A stretch of 16,535 bases of DNA. It comes from Citromicrobium sp. (GTDB lineage: Bacteria > Pseudomonadota > Alphaproteobacteria > Sphingomonadales > Sphingomonadaceae). The number at the start of each line of letters is the position of its first letter. The first letter of the stretch is position 1. The stretch lies in contig PAVA01000089.1 of the NCBI GenBank assembly GCA_002712945.1, positions 1 to 16,535 on the forward strand, read 5' to 3'. Both the position numbers and the translations under genes were made by a program. The notes beneath the pieces are model-generated. The model made no database searches. It saw only the letters and a list, made by a program, of their open reading frames with translations, and was not told the origin of the DNA. Below, one piece after another: positions 7,887 through 14,585 of the stretch.

Positions 7887-9367
7887 TCTTCCGGTCCTTC
7901 CTGTTCGGCGGGCACCAGCCCGACCGGGTTTGGTTCGACGCCCGCCGCCCAGTCGCCGCCGAGCGCGCGATGCACGCCTAGCCGCGACAGCGCGACGGCG
8001 CGCCCGGCAGAGGAAAGCGCGGCCTCGACCTGGTAGAGCGCGCGCAGCGCGTCGAGATAGCTGACATAGTCGCCCACCCCCGCCTCGAACCGGCGCGCCT
8101 GCAGGTCGGCGGAAAACTGCGCTTCCTCCAGCTGGGCGAGGATCAGCGCATAGCGCTGGCGGTTCTCCTCGTATTCCTCGATCGCGCTGTTGGCCTCGCG
8201 GTAGGCATCGAGCACGGTGCGCGCGTAATTGGCCGCCTGCTGCTCGTAGACGGCCCGCGCGGCCTCGATATTGGCGGAGATGCGGCCACCCTGGAAGATC
8301 GGCGCGGTGAGCCCGGCGGCGAGGTTGACCGCCCAGTTGTTCGCAATGTCGAACGCGCCGCCAATGTCTCCGCCCTGCGTGCCGGGGGATGCCGACAGCG
8401 TGATCGAGGGGAAGCGCTCGGCCCGCCGCGCGCCGACCCGTGCGCGCGCGGCTTCGAGCCGGGCCCAGGCTGCCGCTACGTCGGGCCGCTGGCCGAGCAG
8501 GTCGGCAGGCAGGCCCGCGGGCACCTCGTCGAATACAAGGCGCGGCATCAGCGGACGGGCAAGCCGTGCCTCCATCGCCTGCGGATAAGCGCGCACAAGG
8601 AGGGCAAGGCGGCCCTCCGCGGCGTCGAGCGCGGCTTCCTGCTGCGGTAGCGAGGCCTGCGTGTTTCGCTGGTCCTGCTGCACCTGATACAGCTCGAAAC
8701 TCTGGGTCAGGCCGCGCCGGAAGCGCTCCTCTGTCTGCGCGGTGCGCTCGGCCAGCAGATCGATCGTTTCCAGCGTCAGTTCGATCTGGCGGCGGGTATC
8801 GACGATTTCGAAATAGGTCCGGATCGTTTCGGCGGCGGCTGCGAGCTGCACGCTGCGATAGTCGTACTCGGCGGCGACGGCATCGGCCCGGGCGGCGGCG
8901 AAATCGTTGCGGGCGCGGCCGAACAGGTCGATTTCGTAGCTCGCGCCGAGGCCGAGCGAGTAGGAATCGTTCTCGATCCTGCTCGGCGCCTGCTGGCCGC
9001 CGCCGGCAAGCCCGCCGAATGCGCTGCCGCTCAGCGGCGTGTTGGAATAGCTTGCATCGGCGCTCGCACCGATGCTGGGCAGCAGCGCCGAGCGTGCCAC
9101 CCGTGCCTGCGCGGCAGCCTGGGCGACGCGGGCGGAGGCTTCGGCAATGTCCAGATTGTCGGCCAACGCATCCTGAACGAGCGCGTCGAGCACGGGGTCG
9201 TCATAAGCGGTCCACCACGCGTCGGGGCGGTATTCGCCCGCATTCTCGCTGTTGGGAAAGTCTGCCGGGAGCTGCGCTGTGACCGCTGGCTGGGCGCGAT
9301 CCGGTGCCATGCTGGCGCAACCCGCAAGGGCAGTGGCGGCAAGGCCGAGAAGAATCGCGCGGCGCAT
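7883..9367 (-). CDS. Outer-membrane efflux lipoprotein (TolC-like, NodT family)
   Basis: Outer-membrane channel of the tripartite exporter. The 494-residue product begins with a lipoprotein signal ending in a lipobox LAGC (C17 as lipidated residue), followed by Ala-Ser, compatible with outer-membrane sorting. Two long OEP repeats follow. The first holds the helical segments around DALVQDALADNLDIAEA and a YEIDLFGRARND motif near residue 145. The second holds LLGQRPDVAAAWARLEAARA, the strand FPSITLSASPGTQGG, and a late helix pair ending in RRFEAGVGDYVSYLDALRAL. These motifs are characteristic of the NodT family. It is the first gene of the minus-strand operon, overlapping the adaptor gene by four bases. 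I see only a weak ribosome site before ATG 9367. Its own promoter should lie in the 109-bp gap upstream. No regulator gene of the TetR or MarR kind is adjacent. Confidence 0.93.
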   Translation of the reverse strand: MRRAILLGLAATALAGCASMAPDRAQPAVTAQLPADFPNSENAGEYRPDAWWTAYDDPVLDALVQDALADNLDIAEASARVAQAAAQARVARSALLPSIGASADASYSNTPLSGSAFGGLAGGGQQAPSRIENDSYSLGLGASYEIDLFGRARNDFAAARADAVAAEYDYRSVQLAAAAETIRTYFEIVDTRRQIELTLETIDLLAERTAQTEERFRRGLTQSFELYQVQQDQRNTQASLPQQEAALDAAEGRLALLVRAYPQAMEARLARPLMPRLVFDEVPAGLPADLLGQRPDVAAAWARLEAARARVGARRAERFPSITLSASPGTQGGDIGGAFDIANNWAVNLAAGLTAPIFQGGRISANIEAARAVYEQQAANYARTVLDAYREANSAIEEYEENRQRYALILAQLEEAQFSADLQARRFEAGVGDYVSYLDALRALYQVEAALSSAGRAVALSRLGVHRALGGDWAAGVEPNPVGLVPAEQEGPEE

Positions 9368-9476
9368 GAGACCAGCCGATAGGGTGTGATCCGCCGCATT
9401 GCGAGAGGGGGAGGCAAAAATAAGTTTCGATTGGCGACCGATCCGGCGGACGCTGTGTCTTTTAGGACCGTATCTT
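9368..9476. other. Intergenic gap between bd-oxidase operon and efflux operon
   Basis: 109 bp on the minus-strand path from the oxidase peptide to the outer-membrane factor gene. It holds an imperfect hairpin (GCGACC 9434-9439 with GGACGC 9448-9453, one mismatch) and, about ten bases further along the minus strand, a short T-rich run (complement of 9416-9420). This could be a weak terminator of the oxidase operon. The AT-rich patch 9415-9430 is the only candidate promoter area for the efflux operon, but I cannot identify convincing -35 and -10 boxes. Confidence 0.3.
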
Positions 9477-9599
9477 CTAGGACAGCCACCAGCGGATGAC
9501 GAAGGCCACGATGCCCAGCGCGCCCACGCTCATGCCCCAGATCGCAGCCATCCAGCCGAGCCGCTTCCACAAGGGGCTGCCGATGTCGCCTTCCCCCAT
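9477..9599 (-). CDS. DUF2474-like small membrane subunit of bd oxidase (CydX-like, 40 aa)
   Basis: A 40-residue single-pass membrane peptide read from ATG 9599 to TAG 9477. It has a short polar N-terminus, then PLWKRLGWMAAIW, a hydrophobic helix from about residue 17 to 35, and the ending RWWLS. Its pattern (WKRLGW, helix, aromatic/Arg end) resembles the DUF2474 small proteins encoded after cioAB-type cydAB genes in proteobacteria, and parallels the CydX/CbdX peptides that stabilise bd oxidases in other bacteria. The start overlaps the cydB stop in TGATG, with GAGGGG about eight bases before it, so translation is probably coupled. Position as third gene of the oxidase operon is the best evidence of function; direct participation in the oxidase complex is inferred. 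A gene this short is easily missed by automatic annotation. Confidence 0.85.
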   Translation of the reverse strand: MGEGDIGSPLWKRLGWMAAIWGMSVGALGIVAFVIRWWLS

Positions 9600-10597
9600 C
9601 AGTGATACCCCTCGTCCCCCACCTTGCCGCGGAACACCCAGTAGGCCCAGGCGGTGTATCCGATGATGAGCGGCATGGTGAGCGCAACGCCGATCAGCAT
9701 GAAGATCTGGCTGCGTTCGGGCGCGGCGGCATCCCAGATCGTCAGGCTGGGCGGGGCGACATAAGGCCAGATCGTTACGCCGAGGCCCGCCATGCCGCAG
9801 AAGAACACCGCAAGCGATAGCCAGAAGGGCTTGGAGTGCCGGTCCTTCGACAGGGCATGCCACAGGAACCCCGCGACGATCAGCGTGCCGAGCGGGATCG
9901 GGGCGATCCAGAAGAGCTCGGGTGCGCTCAGCCAGCGTTCGGCATATTCGGGCGTGAGGAGAAGGTTGTAGAGGCTGACGCCCGCCATCAGCGCAAGCGT
10001 GGCGAGCGCGGCGATCTTGCCGAGCCTGCGCGCATGGTCCTGTGCGTCGCCGTCGAGCTTCCAGACAAGCCATGTCGCTCCGAGCAGGGCGTAGCCCGCC
10101 ACGGTGCCGAGCCCCGTCAGCAGCGTATAGGGCGTCAGCCAGTCCCACCAGCTGCCCGCATAGGCCCGCCCGTCGATCTCGATCCCCTGCAGCAGCGCGC
10201 CCAGCGTCATCCCCTGCGCCATCGCCGCGACCAGCGAGCCGCCGGTGAATGCAGCGTCCCAGAAGCGGCGATGGGCGGGGTCGCGCCAGCGGTATTCGAA
10301 AGCGACCCCCCGGAAGACCAGCCCCAGAAGCATCGCGATGATCAGCGGATAGGTGGCGGGCAGGATCACCGCGTAGGCGAGCGGGAAGGCGGCGAACAGC
10401 CCGCCGCCGCCCAGCACCAGCCAGGTCTCGTTCCCGTCCCACACCGGCGCGATCGAGTTCATCGCGCGGTCCCGCTCGCGCCCGACGGCGAAGGTCGGGA
10501 ACAGGATCCCGATGCCGAGGTCGAACCCGTCCATCACCACATAGGCGAAGATCGCGAAGGCAATGATGAAGGCCCAGATCGTCGTCAGGTCGATCAT
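9599..10597 (-). CDS. cydB: Cytochrome bd (CIO-type) ubiquinol oxidase subunit II
   Basis: Second integral subunit of the bd-family quinol oxidase, structurally paired with subunit I in the inner membrane. The 332-residue length is typical of the short CIO-type CydB. It opens with TIWAFIIAFAIFAYVVMDGFDLGIG, the hallmark first helix of the family, then NSIAPVWDGNETWLVLGGGGLFAAFP and FEYRW, both strongly conserved. About eight or nine hydrophobic segments follow, ending in a helix around IIGYTAWAYWVF. ATG 10597 overlaps the cydA TGA as ATGA, with AAGGAG eight bases upstream; its own stop overlaps the start of the small peptide gene. The three genes therefore form one tightly coupled operon. In the literature the gene of this subtype is also called cioB or appB; the sequence does not settle the name beyond the family. 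Confidence 0.95.
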   Translation of the reverse strand: MIDLTTIWAFIIAFAIFAYVVMDGFDLGIGILFPTFAVGRERDRAMNSIAPVWDGNETWLVLGGGGLFAAFPLAYAVILPATYPLIIAMLLGLVFRGVAFEYRWRDPAHRRFWDAAFTGGSLVAAMAQGMTLGALLQGIEIDGRAYAGSWWDWLTPYTLLTGLGTVAGYALLGATWLVWKLDGDAQDHARRLGKIAALATLALMAGVSLYNLLLTPEYAERWLSAPELFWIAPIPLGTLIVAGFLWHALSKDRHSKPFWLSLAVFFCGMAGLGVTIWPYVAPPSLTIWDAAAPERSQIFMLIGVALTMPLIIGYTAWAYWVFRGKVGDEGYH

Positions 10598-12081
10598 TTG
10601 CCCGGCTCCTTACCCGTCGCCTCGATATCGGTGGGCTCGACATACTTGATCGAAGAGAGCGATTCGGGGCTGAGATTGCCCGGATCCTGCGTCGGGCCGG
10701 GTGTGATCCCGGCGGTCCGGATCGGGCCGGTATCGCCGCGCTTGACGCCCGTCTCCTGCGCCTGGGGAGCCTTCTTCATCAGCCGCAGGATATACCAGGT
10801 GCCCGTGCCGAAGACCGCGAAATAGACCACCACGAAGGCGATCAGCGAGGCACCGACAGCAGGCGCGTCGAGCGGGCTGGCCGCATCGGCGGTGCGCAGC
10901 AGATTGTAGATGACGTAAGGCTGGCGGCCTACCTCGGTGGTGATCCAGCCCGCGATCACCGCGACGAAGCCCGATGGGCCCATGACCAGCGCGGCCTTGT
11001 GCAGCCAGCTCCAGTCGTAAAGCTTGCCGCGCCAGCGGGCGACCAGGCTCCACAGGCCCACGCCGAGCATCAGGAGGCCAAGGCCGACCATGATGCGGAA
11101 CGACCAGAAGACGATTCCCACCGGCGGCTGCTCGTCATCAGGGATCGTGTCGAGCCCGTCGATCGGCGCATCCCATTCGTGCTTGAGGATGAAGCTGGAC
11201 AGCTTGGGAATGCCGATGGCGGCATCGAGCCGCTGCTCCTCGTCATTGGGCAGGCCGAAGATGTAGAGCGGCGCGCCATCGGGATGGCTCTCGTAATGGC
11301 CCTCCATCGCCATCACCTTCTGCGGCTGGTGCTCCATCGTGTTGAGCCCGTGCATGTCGCCCGCGACGATCTGGATCGGCACGACCAGCGCGGCCATCCA
11401 CATCGCCATAGAGAACATCTTGCGCGCGTGGATGTTGGTCCGGTCCTTCAGCAGGTGCCACGCGCCCACCCCGCCGACCACGAAGGCGGTGGTAATGTAG
11501 GCGCCCAGTACCGTGTGGACGAGGCGGTAGGGGAAGCTGGGGTTGAAGATGATCTCCACCCAGCTGTCCCCCGGCAGGTATTGTCCATTGGCGGCCAGTT
11601 CGTAGCCGACGGGCGTCTGCATCCAGGAGTTGACCGAGAGGATCCAGAACGCGCTGATGAAGGTGCCACCCGCCACCATCAGCGTCGCGACATAGTGCAG
11701 CGTCTTGCCGACGCGGTTCATCCCGAACAGCATCACGCCGAGGAACCCGGCTTCGAGGAAAAAGGCGGTCAGCACCTCGTAGGCCATCAGCGGGCCGATC
11801 ACCGGCCCCGCGACATCGGAGAAGACCGACCAGTTGGTGCCGAACTGGTAGGACATGACGATGCCGGAGACGACGCCCATGGCGAAGGCGATCGCGAAGA
11901 TCTTCAGCCAGTATTTGAACAGGTCCATGTAGACCCGCTTGCCGGTTTTCAGCCACAGGCCCTCGAGCACCGCAAGATAGCTCGCCAGCCCGATCGAGAA
12001 AGCCGGGAAGATGAAGTGGAAGCTCACCGTGAAGGCGAACTGGATCCGCGCGAGCATGATGGCGTCGAAGCTTTCCAACAT
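10594..12081 (-). CDS. cydA: Cytochrome bd (CIO-type) ubiquinol oxidase subunit I
   Basis: Haem-bearing catalytic subunit; oxidises quinol and reduces O2 to water without pumping protons. Of 495 residues, key positions match E. coli CydA: H22 (axial His near the N-terminus), H189 in RLVHTV and M331 in SFRIMVG (b558 ligands), E102 and E110 in the proton/haem region (YEVLTAFFLE), K255 and E260 of the quinol loop, and E383-R386-Q387 in TEVGRQPY. The Q-loop is short (about 240-325, without the long E. coli insertion) and GRQPYV with LLRTADA follows, both features of the cyanide-insensitive oxidase (CioA) branch. Cyanide insensitivity itself is inferred. After the last helix (about 415-434) comes a hydrophilic Pro/Gly/Thr-rich tail of about 58 residues. 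The ribosome site before ATG 12081 is weak. It is first in the operon, with a 140-bp upstream gap. Confidence 0.95.
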   Translation of the reverse strand: MLESFDAIMLARIQFAFTVSFHFIFPAFSIGLASYLAVLEGLWLKTGKRVYMDLFKYWLKIFAIAFAMGVVSGIVMSYQFGTNWSVFSDVAGPVIGPLMAYEVLTAFFLEAGFLGVMLFGMNRVGKTLHYVATLMVAGGTFISAFWILSVNSWMQTPVGYELAANGQYLPGDSWVEIIFNPSFPYRLVHTVLGAYITTAFVVGGVGAWHLLKDRTNIHARKMFSMAMWMAALVVPIQIVAGDMHGLNTMEHQPQKVMAMEGHYESHPDGAPLYIFGLPNDEEQRLDAAIGIPKLSSFILKHEWDAPIDGLDTIPDDEQPPVGIVFWSFRIMVGLGLLMLGVGLWSLVARWRGKLYDWSWLHKAALVMGPSGFVAVIAGWITTEVGRQPYVIYNLLRTADAASPLDAPAVGASLIAFVVVYFAVFGTGTWYILRLMKKAPQAQETGVKRGDTGPIRTAGITPGPTQDPGNLSPESLSSIKYVEPTDIEATGKEPGK

Positions 12082-12092
12082 GCCTACGCTTT

Positions 12093-12113
12093 ATCAATTA
12101 CAGCAAATTTGAT
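12093..12113 (-). promoter_or_regulatory. AT-rich dyad and possible -10 element upstream of cydA
   Basis: An inverted repeat ATCAA-N11-TTGAT lies 12-32 nt before the cydA ATG, in the only AT-rich patch of the gap. Read on the minus strand it contains TGTAAT (complement of 12097-12102), five of six matches to a sigma-70 -10 box, with a poor TTCCGC 16 nt upstream. If used, the mRNA leader would be only about 9 nt, which would fit the weak ribosome site. The half-sites resemble FNR half-sites but face outward with the wrong spacing, so no regulator is named. Confidence 0.35.
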
Positions 12114-12138
12114 CCAGCGCGGAATCGGAATGGCCTGT

Positions 12139-12151
12139 TGCACGCCGTGCA
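12139..12151. promoter_or_regulatory. 13-bp perfect palindrome upstream of cydA (operator candidate)
   Basis: TGCACG-C-CGTGCA is a perfect dyad 58-70 nt before the cydA ATG, between the S46 gene terminator and the AT-rich promoter patch. A position upstream of the promoter would suit an activator or repressor site. Short GC-rich dyads also arise by chance, so the claim is modest. Confidence 0.3.
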
Positions 12152-12188
12152 TCAAACCCCTCCGGCCTTTCGCGTCGTCCCCATAAGC

Positions 12189-12214
12189 GAAGGGCGGCCC
12201 GCGAGCCGCCCTTC
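12189..12214 (-). terminator. Hairpin terminator of the S46 peptidase gene
   Basis: GAAGGGCGGC and GCCGCCCTTC form a perfect 10-bp GC-rich stem with a 6-nt loop, starting eight bases after the peptidase stop codon on the minus strand. No strong T-tract follows (only GCTTATGG), so efficiency is uncertain, but position and stem strength favour transcription termination or 3'-end protection. It separates the peptidase from the cydA operon on the same strand. Confidence 0.75.
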
Positions 12215-12221
12215 CATGGGT

Positions 12222-14387
12222 CTATTCGACGATATCCATTTCCTCGATCAGGTTGTCCGCCCCGTCGACCTTTTCCATCACCCACAGCATGTAGCGGGTG
12301 TCGACATGGATCGAGCGTGTCGTGCGCGGATCGAAGTCCCAGTCCGAATTGACGCTCTCGAAGGTGCCGTCGAACAGCAGGCCGACCAGTTCGCCTTCGG
12401 CATTGAGCGTGGCCGAGCCCGAGTTGCCGCCGGTCACGTCGAGATCGGACAGGTAGTTCACCGGGACCGAGCCGATCGAGGCGAGCTCGTAGTCGCCGTA
12501 ATCCTTCGCCTCGATCAGATCGAGTTGGCGCTGGGGCGCGTTGAAGGGGTCTTCTCCGGTGTCCTTCTGGGTGATCCCTTCCAGCGTGGTGAAGGGCAGG
12601 TAGGCCATCCCGTCGAAGGGTGAGCCGCCCATGACATTGCCGAAGGTGATGCGCAGGGTGGAGTTGGCATCGGGATAGGGCAGCAGACCCTGTTCGCTCT
12701 GCCACTGCGTGATCGCCTCCATGTAGGCGGGGCGCAGGGCAAGGGCACGCCCGGCCCGTTCCTCGGCCTCGTCTTCCAGCCCGCGCTCGTAATCGTAGAG
12801 CGCGATCGCGAGCTTCATGAAGGGATCATTGCTCGCCTCCAGTTCGGCGACGCTCGCGTCCATCAGCGCAAGGCGGGTCTCGCTCTCGTCGAGCGATGTG
12901 CCTTCGTAATACGCGTCGAGGATCGCATCGACCTGCTTGGCATCGTCGATCCCCGTAAGACCGAGGGCTTCGTCGAACACGGCCACACGCTCGGCCTCGG
13001 GCTGGGCGAGATAGCCGTCGAGGAACAGCAGCCATTCGGCCTTGTCGACCGATGCGTCATAGCGCCGGTCCAGCGCCTGCAGGCCTTGACGGAAGAACGC
13101 CATGTCGCGTTCCTGATAGCCGGATTCGCGCTGGGCATTGGGCTTCTCGCGCTCCTTGGCCAGGCGATAGAGACGCTGCGCCACGCCGAGCAGCTGGGCG
13201 CGTGTCGCGTTGCCGTACCAGAAGCTGGTGCGCGCCGCCGTCGCGCTTTCCTGCGACAGCTCGGAAAGATCCGCGATGGCGCTGCTGTAGGCGGCGCGGG
13301 AGGGATCGGCGGCGATCCAGGCGGCGAGCGCCTGTTCGCGCTGGCGGCGCCGTTCGATCAGGCCGACGCGGCGGGCGCCCTCGATCTGGCCGCGCAGGTT
13401 CTTCTCGTAATTGTTGAGCCCGGCGAGGCGCGATTCGTATTTCACCCGCGCGTCCGATCCTTCGGGCGCGGCGGTTTCGATGGTGTCGATCCACTCGGTC
13501 AGCAGGGTCTGGAAGGTCGGGTAGTTCCAGCCGAACGTATTTTCGACCTCGGCCAGCATGGCATAGCGCGAGGTCGAGCCGGGATAGCCCGCGACCATCA
13601 CGAAATCGCCATCGTCGAGCCCCGCCTTGCTCACCTTCAGGTGATGCTCGGGCGTGTAGGGCACGTTGTCCTCGGAATATTCGGCGGAGGAGCCGTCGGG
13701 CGCGACATAGGCGCGGTAGAACGAGAAATCGCCGGTGTGGCGCGGCCACATCCAGTTATCGACATCGCCGCCATATTTGCCGATCGAATCGGCCGGGGCG
13801 TAGACGAGGCGCACGTCCTTCACTTCGAGCTGCTTGATCAGCTTGTATTGCGCGCCGCCATAATAGCTCGCGACCCGGCAGCGGAAGCCGGCTGCCTGTT
13901 CGCACTCGGCGACGATGTCCTTCATGCGCTGTTCGACCGTGTCGTAGCGCTCGTTCGGCGAAAGCGCCTCGGTGCCTGCCCGCATGCGCTGCGTCACGTC
14001 GCTGAACTCGGTCGTCACATAGATGCGCGATCCCGGTGCAGCGGGCAGCTCGTCGCCCATTGTCTGCGCGAGGAAGCCGTTTTCGAGATAATTGTTCTCG
14101 GCGGTCGAATTGTACTGGACCGATCCGCGCGCGCAGTGGTGGTTGGTGACCACGAGGCCCTGGGGCGAAACGAAGCTGGCCGAGCAGCCTCCCAGAGAGA
14201 CGACCGCCCCCATCGGGAAGCCGGTCAGGTCCGACAGCGCTTCGGGATCGAGTTCCAGCCCCGCTTCGCGCAGGTCGTCCGCGATTTCGGGCAGCTGTTC
14301 GGGCGTGAACATTCCCTCCTTGGCGCTCAACGGCTGTGCGGCAACGCCCGCCATGAGCGTGGCGAGAATGAAGGCTTTGGTACGCAT
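12222..14387 (-). CDS. S46-family dipeptidyl-peptidase, DPP7-like, exported
   Basis: Periplasmic serine exopeptidase that removes dipeptides from peptide N-termini, feeding amino-acid catabolism. The 721 residues begin with a signal peptide ([22 protein letters not shown], cut near residue 22). The chymotrypsin-like fold is shown by GGC68 and TNHHC85; H84 is the likely catalytic His. D220 lies in [11 protein letters not shown] and S656 in DVTGGNSGS, completing the triad known from DPP7/DPP11. N211, W212 and N326 match residues that hold the substrate N-terminus in S46 structures. The residue 18 after the catalytic Ser sets P1 preference in this family: Gly in DPP7, Arg in DPP11. Here it is G674 (LLFDGT), so a preference for hydrophobic P1 is predicted. 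A helical domain (about 310-560) is inserted between D220 and S656, as usual. ATG 14387 has AGGGGAG five bases before it. It is monocistronic, divergent from acsA, and ends at a hairpin. Confidence 0.94.
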   Translation of the reverse strand: MRTKAFILATLMAGVAAQPLSAKEGMFTPEQLPEIADDLREAGLELDPEALSDLTGFPMGAVVSLGGCSASFVSPQGLVVTNHHCARGSVQYNSTAENNYLENGFLAQTMGDELPAAPGSRIYVTTEFSDVTQRMRAGTEALSPNERYDTVEQRMKDIVAECEQAAGFRCRVASYYGGAQYKLIKQLEVKDVRLVYAPADSIGKYGGDVDNWMWPRHTGDFSFYRAYVAPDGSSAEYSEDNVPYTPEHHLKVSKAGLDDGDFVMVAGYPGSTSRYAMLAEVENTFGWNYPTFQTLLTEWIDTIETAAPEGSDARVKYESRLAGLNNYEKNLRGQIEGARRVGLIERRRQREQALAAWIAADPSRAAYSSAIADLSELSQESATAARTSFWYGNATRAQLLGVAQRLYRLAKEREKPNAQRESGYQERDMAFFRQGLQALDRRYDASVDKAEWLLFLDGYLAQPEAERVAVFDEALGLTGIDDAKQVDAILDAYYEGTSLDESETRLALMDASVAELEASNDPFMKLAIALYDYERGLEDEAEERAGRALALRPAYMEAITQWQSEQGLLPYPDANSTLRITFGNVMGGSPFDGMAYLPFTTLEGITQKDTGEDPFNAPQRQLDLIEAKDYGDYELASIGSVPVNYLSDLDVTGGNSGSATLNAEGELVGLLFDGTFESVNSDWDFDPRTTRSIHVDTRYMLWVMEKVDGADNLIEEMDIVE

Positions 14388-14585
14388 TGGGGCTCCCCTG
14401 AAGACTGCTCCCGACCATGGAATCGCGGCGGGAAATCAGGGCGCCGGTGCTATGGGCTTGCGCAGGCGGGTGCAAGAGGTCTTGAGACGGTATCACGCGA
14501 GCACGCCAGGCTTCGCAAAACCCGAGGTCGCAAACCGATGCCGGATCGGTTAGCCCTCTGCCGATATCGAGGGAGAGAGAGCACG
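14388..14585. other. Divergent control region between S46 peptidase and acsA
   Basis: 198 bp that must hold both promoters. I see a 20-bp dyad CTTGC-N10-GCAAG at 14457-14476 and the longer inverted repeat at 14530-14554. On the minus strand, TTGCAC (complement ending at 14471) with TAGCAC 17 bases on is a weak promoter-like pair (3 of 6 matches each) for the peptidase. No clear promoter is visible for acsA. No gene is supported here. Confidence 0.4.
14530..14554. repeat. 25-bp inverted repeat in the acsA upstream region
   Basis: The arms GCAAACCGAT and ATCGGTTAGC are complementary in nine of ten positions (inner seven perfect) around the 5-base centre GCCGG. It lies 31 bases before the acsA ATG and just before its ribosome site. 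It could be an operator for a dimeric regulator or a hairpin in the acsA leader; the sequence cannot decide. Termination is unlikely because no upstream plus-strand gene or T-tract is present. Confidence 0.5.

Noticed and set aside
9477..10643. 388-codon minus-strand frame covering cydB in another frame
   Set aside because: Only its last 40 codons are real (the small oxidase peptide from ATG 9599); the rest is a cydB shadow.
12093..12113. FNR box upstream of cydA
   Set aside because: The TTGAT and ATCAA half-sites are in the reverse order and separated by 11 bases, not 4, so they do not form an FNR site.
10999..12186. 395-codon plus-strand open frame opposite cydA
   Set aside because: CydA haem ligands and helices are on the other strand; this frame is His/Asp/Arg-rich without motifs.
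12222..14387. DPP11 (acidic P1) assignment of the S46 peptidase
   Set aside because: The specificity position 18 residues after the catalytic Ser is Gly, not Arg.
13086..14585. Long open frame on the plus strand running into acsA (about 500 codons before its start)
   Set aside because: It is antisense to the S46 peptidase gene and has no ribosome site, domain or signal. Open antisense frames are expected in GC-rich coding DNA. The acsA start at 14586 has a ribosome site and the normal N-terminus.
14538..14585. Upstream in-frame ATG for acsA
   Set aside because: It lies inside the inverted repeat, has no ribosome site, and would add residues not typical of Acs.
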